Assembly: GCF_014199395.1 (NCBI RefSeq)
Contig: NZ_JACIJM010000004.1
Coordinates: forward strand, 310,001 to 374,000
DNA from: Yoonia ponticola
GTDB taxonomy: Bacteria; Pseudomonadota; Alphaproteobacteria; Rhodobacterales; Rhodobacteraceae
Length of the DNA stretch: 64,000 nucleotides
Direction of reading: 5' to 3'
This document shows, one piece after another, positions 8,636 to 16,904 of the stretch; the first letter of the stretch is position 1, and every line of letters begins with the position of its first letter. Under the pieces are notes generated by a model. It made no database searches. It had not been told where the DNA came from and worked only from the letters and a program-made list of their open reading frames with translations. A program made the position numbers and the translations under genes.

Positions 8636-10195
8636 TCACATCCGAAACACGCCGAACCGCGTGTCCTCCACAGGTTTGTTCATCGCCGCAGCCAACGACA
8701 GCGCCAGCACCTCGCGGGATTTGCGTGGGTCGATGATCCCGTCATCCCAGAGCCGTGCGCTGGCATAAAGCGGGTGCGATTGTTCCGCGAACATATCAAT
8801 CGTGGGTTGCTTGAATGCCGCTTCCTCATCCGCTGACCAGTCCTGCCCAGCGCGGTCCATCGCGTCGCGTTTGACCGTCGCCAAGACCCCCGCCGCCTGT
8901 TCGCCGCCCATCACGGAAATGCGCGACGTGGGCCATGTCCACATGAAGTCGGGGCTGTAGGCCCGCCCCGCCATGCCGTAGTTGCCCGCGCCGAATGATC
9001 CGCCGATGACCATCGTGATTTTGGGAACTTTGGTGGTTGCGACTGCCGTGACCATCTTGGCCCCGTGCCGTGCGATGCCTTCGTTTTCGTATTTACGACC
9101 CACCATAAAGCCGGTGATATTCTGCAAGAACACCAGTGGGATTTTGCGTTGCGAGCAGAGCTCGACGAAATGTGCACCCTTTTGCGCGGCCTCGGAAAAT
9201 AGCACCCCGTTGTTGGCGATGATCCCGCAGGGCCAGCCGTCGATATGGGCGAAGCCTGTGATCAAGGTCTCGCCAAACCGCGCCTTGAATTCGTCAAAGC
9301 GCGATCCGTCCACGATCCGTTTGATCACCTCGCGGCTGTCATAGGGCGTGCGCAAGTCGGCTGGCAGCACGTCGAACAACGTCTCTGGGTCAAGTACTGG
9401 CAGTTCCGGCACTTGGCGCGTTGTGGCATTGACGGGTGGCAAGGCGCAGGACGCCACCGCTTGGCGTACCAATGCCAGCGCATGGGTGTCATCTTCGGCC
9501 AGATAATCCGCAACGCCTGACAAACGCGTATGCACGTCGCCGCCGCCCAAATCCTCTGCTGTGACGACTTCGCCTGTTGCGGCTTTCACCAGCGGCGGTC
9601 CCGCAAGAAAGATCGTCCCTTGCTCTTTCACGATGATCGACACGTCAGCCATCGCGGGCACATATGCCCCCCCCGCCGTGCAAGACCCCATGACTGCCGC
9701 GATCTGCGGGATGCCTTTTGCAGACATCTGCGCTTGGTTATAGAAAATCCGGCCAAAGTGGTCGCGGTCGGGGAAGACCTCGTCTTGGTTCGGCAGGTTC
9801 GCCCCGCCTGAGTCCACCAGATAAACGCAGGGCAAATGACAGCTTTCGGCGATTTCCTGTGCGCGGAGATGTTTTTTGACGGTCATCGGGTAGTAGGTGC
9901 CGCCTTTGACCGTCGCGTCATTGCACACGATCATGACTTGGCGACCCGACACCGTGCCAACGCCCGCGATCACACCCGCACAGGGCGCGGCCCCATCATA
10001 CATGCCGTGGGCTGCCGTCGCGCCGATCTCAAGAAACGCCGATCCCGGATCAAGCAAGTTCGCCACGCGGTCACGCGGTAACATCTTGCCCCGCGACACA
10101 TGCCGTGCGCGGGATTTCTCACCGCCACCCAATGCAGCCGCAGCGGCGGCAGTTGCAACATCGGCCAAGGCCGCTTCATGTGCTGATCGGCTCAT
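8636..10195 (-). CDS. mccB: methylcrotonyl-CoA carboxylase carboxyltransferase (beta) subunit
   Basis: A 519-residue acyl-CoA carboxyltransferase that carboxylates 3-methylcrotonyl-CoA with CO2 from the biotin subunit. It has the two crotonase-like halves of the family. Seen are [10 protein letters not shown] near residue 35, the oxyanion-type [13 protein letters not shown] around 170, and [16 protein letters not shown] plus SFGAGNYGM in the C-terminal half. It is slightly shorter at the N-terminus than many MCC beta chains. The start overlaps the preceding LprI-like gene by 4 bases. Together with mccA it forms the hexameric carboxylase of leucine catabolism. The geranyl-CoA carboxylase paralogue is excluded mainly by neighbours. 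Confidence 0.95.
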   Translation of the reverse strand: MSRSAHEAALADVATAAAAAALGGGEKSRARHVSRGKMLPRDRVANLLDPGSAFLEIGATAAHGMYDGAAPCAGVIAGVGTVSGRQVMIVCNDATVKGGTYYPMTVKKHLRAQEIAESCHLPCVYLVDSGGANLPNQDEVFPDRDHFGRIFYNQAQMSAKGIPQIAAVMGSCTAGGAYVPAMADVSIIVKEQGTIFLAGPPLVKAATGEVVTAEDLGGGDVHTRLSGVADYLAEDDTHALALVRQAVASCALPPVNATTRQVPELPVLDPETLFDVLPADLRTPYDSREVIKRIVDGSRFDEFKARFGETLITGFAHIDGWPCGIIANNGVLFSEAAQKGAHFVELCSQRKIPLVFLQNITGFMVGRKYENEGIARHGAKMVTAVATTKVPKITMVIGGSFGAGNYGMAGRAYSPDFMWTWPTSRISVMGGEQAAGVLATVKRDAMDRAGQDWSADEEAAFKQPTIDMFAEQSHPLYASARLWDDGIIDPRKSREVLALSLAAAMNKPVEDTRFGVFRM

Positions 10196-10668
10196 GGTTC
10201 ATTCCTCGCTAAATCGCGCAGCGCAATGGCGCGGCTGGCTGTCATTTGCAGATGGCAACTGGCACTGACTACAGACCGGATCGTCCCGCCACTCCATTGG
10301 TGGTAGCGCATCGCACAATCCGCGTCCCGAAACGCGATCCACGCCCGTTGAGCATCGCGCAAACTGGTCGTTAAATCTTCACCGCCGACGCTGTCAAAAG
10401 CGGTGCGGGCCTTGCCGTATTCTTCATTCAGCATCGCATCCCAGATATCGGTTTCGGCCTGCAGGCACGCCACAATCCCGTTGGTCGTGCTGCCGCCTGG
10501 CAAGGACTGGCAAATGTTCGCGGCATCACCCGCGCACGTAGGCTGGGCCACCGCATATGGCGTCTCAGCCGCACAGGTCCGGATCATGGTTTCCGATACC
10601 TTTAACGTTTGCCCAGTCGCCGTGACCGGAGCCAGCATCAACGCCAACATGAACCCCACCCGCAGCAT
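10192..10668 (-). CDS. LprI-like secreted protein 1 (DUF1311 family)
   Basis: A 158-residue protein with an N-terminal signal peptide (hydrophobic [12 protein letters not shown] ending near residue 20), four or more cysteines, and the DUF1311 hallmark [12 protein letters not shown] near residue 110. The DUF1311 domain occurs in LprI, a periplasmic lysozyme inhibitor of mycobacteria, but most members are uncharacterised. The ATG at 10668 overlaps the upstream stop (a GTG at 10671 directly precedes it and is an alternative start). The stop overlaps the mccB start, so it is tightly embedded in the leucine operon. It is one of three tandem paralogues. Confidence 0.82.
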   Translation of the reverse strand: MLRVGFMLALMLAPVTATGQTLKVSETMIRTCAAETPYAVAQPTCAGDAANICQSLPGGSTTNGIVACLQAETDIWDAMLNEEYGKARTAFDSVGGEDLTTSLRDAQRAWIAFRDADCAMRYHQWSGGTIRSVVSASCHLQMTASRAIALRDLARNEP

Positions 10669-11186
10669 CACAGCCCCAACACGCTGTTTTGTAGCCGGAA
10701 CGCTTGGTCAGCGGTGAGCGTGGTGAGGCAGTCGATATAGACCAATTCCCCGATGGTGCCGCCGTCAAATTGGCGTCGCTCGAAAGCGCAAGTCGCATCT
10801 CGGTAGGCGATCCACGCCCGTTGCATCTGCACAAGCCTGTCGCCCATCGACACATCGTCAAAGCTGGTGCCGTTGGCTTGCTTGTCTAAATCTGCCGCCA
10901 ATCCGCGCACCTTGGCGTATTCCACATTCAACATCTCGTCGAACAAACCGTATTCGGCAGACATGCAGGCGGTCATACTGCGGGTGCTGAAACCACCCGT
11001 AGAGGCATCGGCACATTGCTCGGCAGAGCGCCCCACGCAGACGTTCGTGTTTTCCATGTCGGTGTCCGCCATTTCCGCGAGACAGCTTTGCGTGGCGGCA
11101 GGATCATAGGGCATGTCTTGTGCTACGGCTAATTGCGGTAGCAGCACCATCGTCGCAACCGACGTCATCATCCAAATGCGCATCAT
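10668..11186 (-). CDS. LprI-like secreted protein 2 (DUF1311 family)
   Basis: A 172-residue paralogue of its two neighbours. The start is taken as ATG 11186 (MMRIWMMTS...), which overlaps the upstream stop and gives a clean signal peptide (SVATMVLLPQLAVA, cleavage near residue 22). The longer in-frame extension to 11288 would lie inside the upstream gene and hide the signal. The mature part has paired cysteines and the motif AWIAYRDATCAFE near residue 130. It is predicted to be periplasmic. Function is unknown beyond the DUF1311/LprI relationship. Sequence identity to copies 1 and 3 is modest, so the duplication is old. Confidence 0.8.
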   Translation of the reverse strand: MMRIWMMTSVATMVLLPQLAVAQDMPYDPAATQSCLAEMADTDMENTNVCVGRSAEQCADASTGGFSTRSMTACMSAEYGLFDEMLNVEYAKVRGLAADLDKQANGTSFDDVSMGDRLVQMQRAWIAYRDATCAFERRQFDGGTIGELVYIDCLTTLTADQAFRLQNSVLGL

Positions 11187-11740
11187 TGTGCCGCCCTCTC
11201 TCGTATCCTGCGTTCCGCGCGCTCGCGTTCCATACGCGCCCGTTCCATCAGAAACAGCGTCTGTTGTGCCGTCAGCACCATCATGCAATCAGCCACGGCA
11301 GGCCCTGCCCCAACCCCAAGCATGCCACCCCAAGCGACACTGTCCCATTCACACGCCGCATCCCGAAACGTGATCCACGCCCGCTGCATTTCGCGCAGCT
11401 TCTCAACTGCCATCTCATCCCTGTCACCATAGGTTTGGTAATGCACTAAATCAGCGTAGGTACTATTCAGTCGTGCATCCCAATCGCCCCACTCAGCGCC
11501 CGTACAAGCAGTATAAGCCATGGCATGGTTGCTCGCTTCAGCACGCATGCAGGCGCCACTGCTCACACCGATACAGGCCTGACGGCTTCCGCGTGACCCG
11601 GAGTTGCGCAGACAATTCAGCAGGATGTCAGGCTCGTAGTCTTGCAGCGCGGCAGGCTCAGGCACCAGATCATAAACGTCATAGCTGCCCTCAGCCAAGA
11701 TCGGTGTCGCGATCATAGCCAAAATGCACGCAAGGCGCAT
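11183..11740 (-). CDS. LprI-like secreted protein 3 (DUF1311 family)
   Basis: A 185-residue protein with a short signal peptide (RLACILAMIATPILA, cleavage near residue 17), cysteines in the mature part and the DUF1311 motif AWITFRDAACEWD near residue 122. The C-terminus is an Arg/Glu-rich amphipathic helix absent from the other two copies. The ATG at 11740 overlaps the ivd stop (a GTG at 11743 is also possible), and its own stop overlaps copy 2. It is the first of the triplet behind ivd. Its involvement in leucine metabolism is not evident from the sequence. Confidence 0.8.
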   Translation of the reverse strand: MRLACILAMIATPILAEGSYDVYDLVPEPAALQDYEPDILLNCLRNSGSRGSRQACIGVSSGACMRAEASNHAMAYTACTGAEWGDWDARLNSTYADLVHYQTYGDRDEMAVEKLREMQRAWITFRDAACEWDSVAWGGMLGVGAGPAVADCMMVLTAQQTLFLMERARMERERAERRIRERAAQ

Positions 11741-12903
11741 CACCCCATAGCCCCCATCAATTCGCGTCCCACCAACATGCGGCGGATTTCGGACGTACCT
11801 GCCCCGATCTCCATCAGTTTGGCGTCGCGGAACAGGCGCGCTACGGGTGCGTCCTGCAAAAACCCTGCCCCGCCCAGTGCTTGCACAGCTTGGTGCGCTT
11901 GTTTCATCGCTTCTTCTGAGGCGTAGAGGCAGCAGGCGGCAGCGTCTTGGCGGGTGACGGTGCCTTTGTCGCAGGCCTTGGCGACCTCATAAACATAGGC
12001 GCGGGCTGAATTCATCGCCGTATACATATCCGCGATCTTGCCCTGCATCAGTTGGAAGTTCCCAATCGGCTGGCCGAATTGTTTGCGCGATGCCAGATAC
12101 GGCATCACCTCGTCCAGACAGGCGGCCATGATCCCAAGGCCAATCCCCGCCAGCACAACCCGTTCGTAGTCGAGGCCGGACATCAGGACGCGCACGCCTT
12201 TGCCTTCTTCGCCCAGCACATTTTCAAACGGCACCTCAACGTCGTCAAAAATCAACTCGGCGGTGTTTGATCCGCGCATCCCCAGCTTGTCGAAATGCGG
12301 CGAGGTGCTGAAACCTGTCATTTCCTTTTCGATCAGGAACGCGGTGATGCCTTTGGAGCCAGCGGCGGGGTCGGTCTTGGCGTAGACGACCAAAGTATCC
12401 GCGTCCGGCCCGTTGGTGATCCAGTATTTGTTCCCGTTCAAACGGTAGTGATCGTTGCGCTTTTCGGCCTTCAGCGTCATCGACACCACGTCCGATCCGG
12501 CCCCTGCTTCGGACATCGCCAAAGCGCCGACATGTTCGCCGGACACCAGACGCGGTAGGTATTTCGCCTTTTGATCGGCGTTGCCGTTCAGCTTGATCTG
12601 GTTCACGCAGAGGTTGGAATGCGCCCCGTAGGACAGCGAGACCGAGGCACTCGCCCGTGCGATTTCCTCAACCGCGACGGTATGCGCCAGATAGGACATG
12701 CCCGCGCCGCCGTAGGATTCGTCCACGGTCACACCCAGCAATCCCAGCTCGCCCATTTCGCGCCATAGCTCTGACGGGAACACGTTATCCGCGTCTACGC
12801 GGGCAGCCATCGGTTTGACACGATCCTGCGCCCAGCCATGCACCATTTCGCGCAGTGCATTAACATCATCACCCAAATCAAACGTCATTGAAGCATGAAA
12901 CAT
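11740..12903 (-). CDS. ivd: isovaleryl-CoA dehydrogenase
   Basis: A flavoprotein oxidising isovaleryl-CoA to 3-methylcrotonyl-CoA and passing electrons to ETF. The 387-residue acyl-CoA dehydrogenase has FAD-binding segments ([11 protein letters not shown] near residue 130, W-I-T-N-G near 165) and the C-terminal QALGGAGF and EIRRML regions. The motif [11 protein letters not shown] places a glutamate where isovaleryl-CoA dehydrogenases have the catalytic base, rather than the later position used in other acyl-CoA dehydrogenases. The start is ATG 12903, preceded by GGGGGGAG at 7 bases; the longer frame to 12960 crosses an inverted repeat. It is the first gene of the leucine operon. Confidence 0.95.
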   Translation of the reverse strand: MFHASMTFDLGDDVNALREMVHGWAQDRVKPMAARVDADNVFPSELWREMGELGLLGVTVDESYGGAGMSYLAHTVAVEEIARASASVSLSYGAHSNLCVNQIKLNGNADQKAKYLPRLVSGEHVGALAMSEAGAGSDVVSMTLKAEKRNDHYRLNGNKYWITNGPDADTLVVYAKTDPAAGSKGITAFLIEKEMTGFSTSPHFDKLGMRGSNTAELIFDDVEVPFENVLGEEGKGVRVLMSGLDYERVVLAGIGLGIMAACLDEVMPYLASRKQFGQPIGNFQLMQGKIADMYTAMNSARAYVYEVAKACDKGTVTRQDAAACCLYASEEAMKQAHQAVQALGGAGFLQDAPVARLFRDAKLMEIGAGTSEIRRMLVGRELMGAMG

Positions 12904-12925
12904 AGCGCGACTCCCCCCGCAATTT

Positions 12926-12943
12926 ATTGAACGCTTGTTCAAT
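12926..12943. promoter_or_regulatory. candidate operator between ivd and the CreA-like gene
   Basis: ATTGAAC-GCTT-GTTCAAT is an inverted repeat with perfect 7-bp arms, 23 bases before the ivd start. Two TGAACAAT half-sites follow at 12973-12980 and 13020-13027, before the CreA-like gene. The form is typical of a dimeric TetR- or MerR-type repressor site, but no such regulator gene lies in the window. Function as operator of the leucine operon is inferred from position. Confidence 0.5.
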
Positions 12944-13048
12944 TGTAGGCAGAGGTGCATTCTCGCGTCAACTGAACAATTGCCGGTGCGGCCTTGTCAG
13001 CACTGCCTTGCGGACTATTTGAACAATAGAATAGGGGATGTAGCGACC

Positions 13049-13498
13049 ATGAAAACGATTATTGCAGCCGCTTTAGCGGTTTTGCCGACCGGATTGCTGG
13101 CCGACGAAGTTGGGCGCGTGGGCGTCGATTGGGTTGGCAACGATATCATTATCGAAGCGATACAAGACCCCGAAGTGCAAGGCGTCACCTGCCACATCGC
13201 CTATTTCGAGCGCTCGTTCCTTGACCGGATTTCCAACGGAAATTGGTTCGAAGACCCGTCAAATGCCAGCATTGATTGCCGCCAAACCGGCCCGATTGTG
13301 ATCGGTGATATTGATCGCGGCTCGGACGGTGAACAAGTGTTCCGCGAGCGCCAATCGATTGTGCTAAAATCCCTACGGGTCAAACGGATCTTTGACGCGG
13401 GAAACAACACGCTGATCTACTTGGCCCATGCGTCCGAGTTAAGCCAAGGGTCCGCGAAAATGTCGATCTCGACGATCCCGCTGTACCAAACCGACTAA
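13049..13498 (+). CDS. CreA family protein
   Basis: A 149-residue protein with signal peptide MKTIIAAALAVLPTGLLA and a mature part matching the CreA family: DEVGRVGVDWVGNDIIIEA at its start, the pattern D-P-x-V-x-G-V-T-C-H, a central cysteine, and the E-R-S-F-L segment. CreA proteins are small periplasmic proteins of unknown biochemical role, named from the E. coli cre locus. The start is ATG 13049 (AGGGG 11 bases before it); the frame is open further up, but that would place it in front of the signal peptide. It is transcribed divergently from the leucine operon. No cre two-component genes are nearby. Confidence 0.85.
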   Translation: MKTIIAAALAVLPTGLLADEVGRVGVDWVGNDIIIEAIQDPEVQGVTCHIAYFERSFLDRISNGNWFEDPSNASIDCRQTGPIVIGDIDRGSDGEQVFRERQSIVLKSLRVKRIFDAGNNTLIYLAHASELSQGSAKMSISTIPLYQTD

Positions 13499-14691
13499 GC
13501 GGTGGCTTGATAGACCGCTGACACTTCGGCGCGAATGATCCGTGCGATCAATGCGCAATCATCCACGCTGAACGTCAGCGGCAGGCGCATGTCGATGATG
13601 CCTTTCAGGATGCGATCGCTTTTTGGCATTGGGGCGGATGGCGCATAACGCCAGCTATCGTAGCGCGATGTGAAACCAGTTGGCTCTGCCCCGCCGAACC
13701 ATTTCAGCGCGACGCCGCGTGCCTCGCAACGGGTGATAACCTCGGCAATCGCCGCTTCGTCCCAGTCCAGCAGCAAGAATTGATGCGACGACGCGACATA
13801 GCTTTCGGCGTCTGGCCGCGTAATGCGCGTCAGCCCCGGCGTATCCGCAAGCCCCGCATCCACAACACCGTATAGCGCGTTCCAGCGATCACATTGCGCC
13901 TGTAAATCCGCCAGTTGCGGCCGCAGGATCGCCGCCCGCAAGTTGTCCATCCGCCCCGAAATATTCGGCGTCTCGTATTTGATCTGCGCAAATGTCTCCG
14001 CAGGTGGTGCGGCGCGGTGTTTTTCGAATAGCATATAGCTACCGGACAACATGATTGCGCGGGCCATGCCGGTCGCGTCGTCGGAAATCAGCAAGCCGCC
14101 CTCGCCCGAATTCATATGCTTGTAGGTCTGCGTCGAATAACAGCCAAATTTGCCCCAGCGCCCTGATGGTACACCGCGCCACGCAGCGCCCATCGTGTGC
14201 GCGCAATCCTCAATCACGACGACACCCGCCGCGTCACACATCGCCATCAGGCGGTCCATGTCGCAGATATGACCGCGCATGTGCGACAGCAGCAAGACGC
14301 GGGCTTGATCCAGTTTTGCTTCCAGATCGTCCAGATCAATCACAAGGCCTTCAGTCACGCCCACAAATACAGGCACCGCCCCCACCGCCGCAATCGCACC
14401 GGGTACAGGGGCCAGCGTAAAGGCATTCGTCAGCACGTGATCGCCGTGACCCACGCCGCAGGCCCGCAACGCCGTGGTCATCGCATAGCCGCCCGACGCC
14501 ACCGCCAAGCAATATTTAGAGCCAACCAAAGCGGCGAATTCTTCTTCCAGCAAAGCGGCCTCGGCCACCTCGTCCCCATGCGTGTTATATCGGTGCAAGC
14601 GCCCGCTTTGCATCACGGCCAAGGCGGCGGCGATGCCTGCTTTGGGGATTGGTTCTTGCTGGGTGAAACTGCCGGTGAAAATGTCTGTCAT
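13495..14691 (-). CDS. DegT/DnrJ/EryC1/StrS family PLP aminotransferase
   Basis: A 398-residue fold-type I PLP enzyme of the sugar aminotransferase family. Visible features are the N-terminal GRLHRYN segment, the cofactor Asp in VVIEDCAHTMGA near residue 160, and the Schiff-base lysine in TYKHMNSGEGG near residue 190. Members aminate keto-sugars or keto-cyclitols in surface polysaccharide or antibiotic synthesis. No other sugar-nucleotide genes are adjacent, so the substrate is unknown. Its stop overlaps the end of the CreA-like gene on the other strand by 4 bases (convergent). The ribosome-binding site is weak. Confidence 0.85.
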   Translation of the reverse strand: MTDIFTGSFTQQEPIPKAGIAAALAVMQSGRLHRYNTHGDEVAEAALLEEEFAALVGSKYCLAVASGGYAMTTALRACGVGHGDHVLTNAFTLAPVPGAIAAVGAVPVFVGVTEGLVIDLDDLEAKLDQARVLLLSHMRGHICDMDRLMAMCDAAGVVVIEDCAHTMGAAWRGVPSGRWGKFGCYSTQTYKHMNSGEGGLLISDDATGMARAIMLSGSYMLFEKHRAAPPAETFAQIKYETPNISGRMDNLRAAILRPQLADLQAQCDRWNALYGVVDAGLADTPGLTRITRPDAESYVASSHQFLLLDWDEAAIAEVITRCEARGVALKWFGGAEPTGFTSRYDSWRYAPSAPMPKSDRILKGIIDMRLPLTFSVDDCALIARIIRAEVSAVYQATA

Positions 14692-14769
14692 GGTGGAAAT
14701 GTGCCGATAGCTGCGGGCGGGGTCAATGGCGCGTGACGCCGTTTTGATTAACTGACCCGCCGTTTCAGA

Positions 14770-15435
14770 TTACCCGATCAAGCGGCGGACTTCGCCGTGC
14801 AATTCGTCGAAATGCCCGATCAAGCCTTCGGGTTTCAAATCGCGCACATCGTCATCCCCCGGCCCAAAGGTGACAAGGATCGACGGACGCCCTGCGTTCT
14901 TCGACGTATCGCGGTCCGTCACGGTGTCCCCGATCAATATCGACTTGTCGATATGGCCACCCGCACGGCGCACGGTTTCAAACAGATGTTCTGGATCAGG
15001 CTTGCGCACAGGCAGGCTATCCGCGCCCAACAGCGCTGCAAATTCGTCGCGCACACCAAGGCTGGTTAATAGCGTGTGCGCCAATGCTTCGGGTTTATTG
15101 GTGCAGATCGCGACCACGTAACCGTCGTCTTTGAGCGCACGCACCGCCTCCATCGCACCGGGGTAGAACACCGTATGCGTGTCAATCGCGAGAGCATAGG
15201 CGTCCAGCAGCGCCTGATACTGACGGTCCACTTCGTCTTCGCCGTAGCCCGTGACCCGCGAGAACCCGAGCCGCAGCATCGCCCGCCCGCCTTTCAGCGC
15301 AGTCCCACGATCAGCGGGCGTCAAAAGATCATCCAGACCCAAACCGCGAAAACAACTATTCGCCGCCGCCAGCAAATCGCCACTGGTATCGGCAAGCGTG
15401 CCGTCCAAATCAAAAACCACTGTGCGCATCTGCAT
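14770..15435 (-). CDS. gph: HAD-family hydrolase, phosphoglycolate phosphatase-like
   Basis: A 221-residue HAD phosphatase. The four motifs are present: motif I VVFDLDGTLADT (nucleophile Asp at residue 9), motif II with the Thr of ICTNKPEA near residue 115, motif III Lys in RKPDPEHL near 148, and motif IV IGDTVTDRDT near 172. A helical cap lies between motifs I and II. This matches Gph, which dephosphorylates 2-phosphoglycolate, but HAD specificity is hard to fix from sequence. It is divergent from glmU across a 113-base gap. Confidence 0.8.
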   Translation of the reverse strand: MQMRTVVFDLDGTLADTSGDLLAAANSCFRGLGLDDLLTPADRGTALKGGRAMLRLGFSRVTGYGEDEVDRQYQALLDAYALAIDTHTVFYPGAMEAVRALKDDGYVVAICTNKPEALAHTLLTSLGVRDEFAALLGADSLPVRKPDPEHLFETVRRAGGHIDKSILIGDTVTDRDTSKNAGRPSILVTFGPGDDDVRDLKPEGLIGHFDELHGEVRRLIG

Positions 15436-15548
15436 CTCCTTGCCGTTACCCCTTCTGTAACGATGTGTAAGGCGAAGTGAAGCCCCCGCCCTTGCGGTTG
15501 CACCATCCTCAGGTAGAAGGTGCGCAACTCGATATTTAAGGCGGTATT

Positions 15549-16901
15549 ATGACCACAGCATTAATCATCCTTGGCGCAGGCATGGGCACGCGCATGAATT
15601 CCGACATGCCCAAAGTGCTGCACCACATCGCTGGTGCGCCGATGCTCGTCCACGCGATGAAAGCTGGCGCATCGTTAGAGCCGGAAAAAACTGTGATCGT
15701 GGCAGGACATGGGTCCGAACAAGTCGAAGCGGCAGCGCTGGACTGGGACCCCGATGTGACGACCGTTTTGCAAAGCGAACAACTGGGCACGGCCCACGCG
15801 GTCGCACAGGCGAAAACGGCGCTGGACGGCTTTGATGGCGACGCGCTTGTACTTTACGGCGACACCCCATTCATCCAGCCTGAAACGTTAGAGGCAATGG
15901 CGACAGCCCGCGCATCCCACGACATTATCGTGCTGGGGTTCGAGGCTGCTGATCCGGGCCGCTACGGGCGTCTTGTGACCACTGGTGACACGCTTGAGCG
16001 GATCGTAGAATTCAAAGACGCCACGGACGCCGAACGCGCCATAACGCTTTGTAATAGTGGCGTTATCATGGCGAATGCGACGACCTTGTTTGATCTGATC
16101 GACAAGGTCGGCAATGACAATGCGTCTGGCGAATACTACCTCACTGACATCATCGGCATCGCCCGCGATCAGGGCCTCACTGCGACAGTGGTCAGCTGCG
16201 ACGAGAGCGAAACGCTGGGCGTCAACTCCCGCGCTGAACTGGCGGGTGCAGAGGCGCAGTTCCAGCGCCGTGCGCGTATCGCGGCAATGGAAGACGGCAT
16301 CACCCTATCCGACCCCGACACGGTCTATTTCGCCCATGACACGGTGATCGGCCGCGACACCATCGTGGAACCCAACGTGGTCTTTGGCCCCGGTGTGACG
16401 ATTGAATCCAGCACAACCATCCGCGCGTTTAGCCACCTCGAAGGCTGCCACGTCTCGCGCGGCTCAATCATCGGTCCCTACGCACGTCTGCGCCCGGGTG
16501 CGGAACTGGCCGAGAACACCAAAGTCGGTAACTTTGTGGAAATCAAGAACGCCCAAATCGCTGCGGGTGCCAAGGTCAACCACCTGTCTTACATCGGCGA
16601 CGCGACCATCGGCGAAAAAGCAAATATCGGCGCAGGAACAATCACCTGCAACTATGACGGCTTTTTCAAACACCATACAACTATCGGGGCGAACGCCTTT
16701 ATCGGGTCGAACACAATGCTTGTGGCCCCCGTCACCGTCGGCAACGGCGCGATGACAGGCAGCGGATCGGTGATCTCTGACGACGTGCCGGACGGCGCAT
16801 TGGGGCTGGGCCGCGCGCGCCAAGTCACCAAAGCAGGCTTCGCTACGAAACTATTTGATATACTGCGGGCCCGCAAAGCCAAGCAGTCGAAAGGACATTA
16901 A
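15549..16901 (+). CDS. glmU: bifunctional UDP-GlcNAc diphosphorylase / glucosamine-1-P acetyltransferase
   Basis: Makes UDP-N-acetylglucosamine for peptidoglycan and LPS. The 450 residues comprise an N-terminal uridyltransferase domain (LGAGMGTRMNSDMPKVLH, residues 7-24) and a C-terminal left-handed beta-helix acetyltransferase domain with hexapeptide repeats from about residue 255. An AAGG site precedes ATG 15549. glmS follows after 3 bases, so the two consecutive enzymes of amino-sugar supply are co-transcribed. Length is normal for the family. Confidence 0.97.
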   Translation: MTTALIILGAGMGTRMNSDMPKVLHHIAGAPMLVHAMKAGASLEPEKTVIVAGHGSEQVEAAALDWDPDVTTVLQSEQLGTAHAVAQAKTALDGFDGDALVLYGDTPFIQPETLEAMATARASHDIIVLGFEAADPGRYGRLVTTGDTLERIVEFKDATDAERAITLCNSGVIMANATTLFDLIDKVGNDNASGEYYLTDIIGIARDQGLTATVVSCDESETLGVNSRAELAGAEAQFQRRARIAAMEDGITLSDPDTVYFAHDTVIGRDTIVEPNVVFGPGVTIESSTTIRAFSHLEGCHVSRGSIIGPYARLRPGAELAENTKVGNFVEIKNAQIAAGAKVNHLSYIGDATIGEKANIGAGTITCNYDGFFKHHTTIGANAFIGSNTMLVAPVTVGNGAMTGSGSVISDDVPDGALGLGRARQVTKAGFATKLFDILRARKAKQSKGH

Positions 16902-16904
16902 GTC

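Noticed and set aside
16902..16904. glmS ribozyme upstream of glmS
   Set aside because: Only 3 bases separate glmU and glmS, leaving no room, and no ribozyme core was seen in the glmU end.
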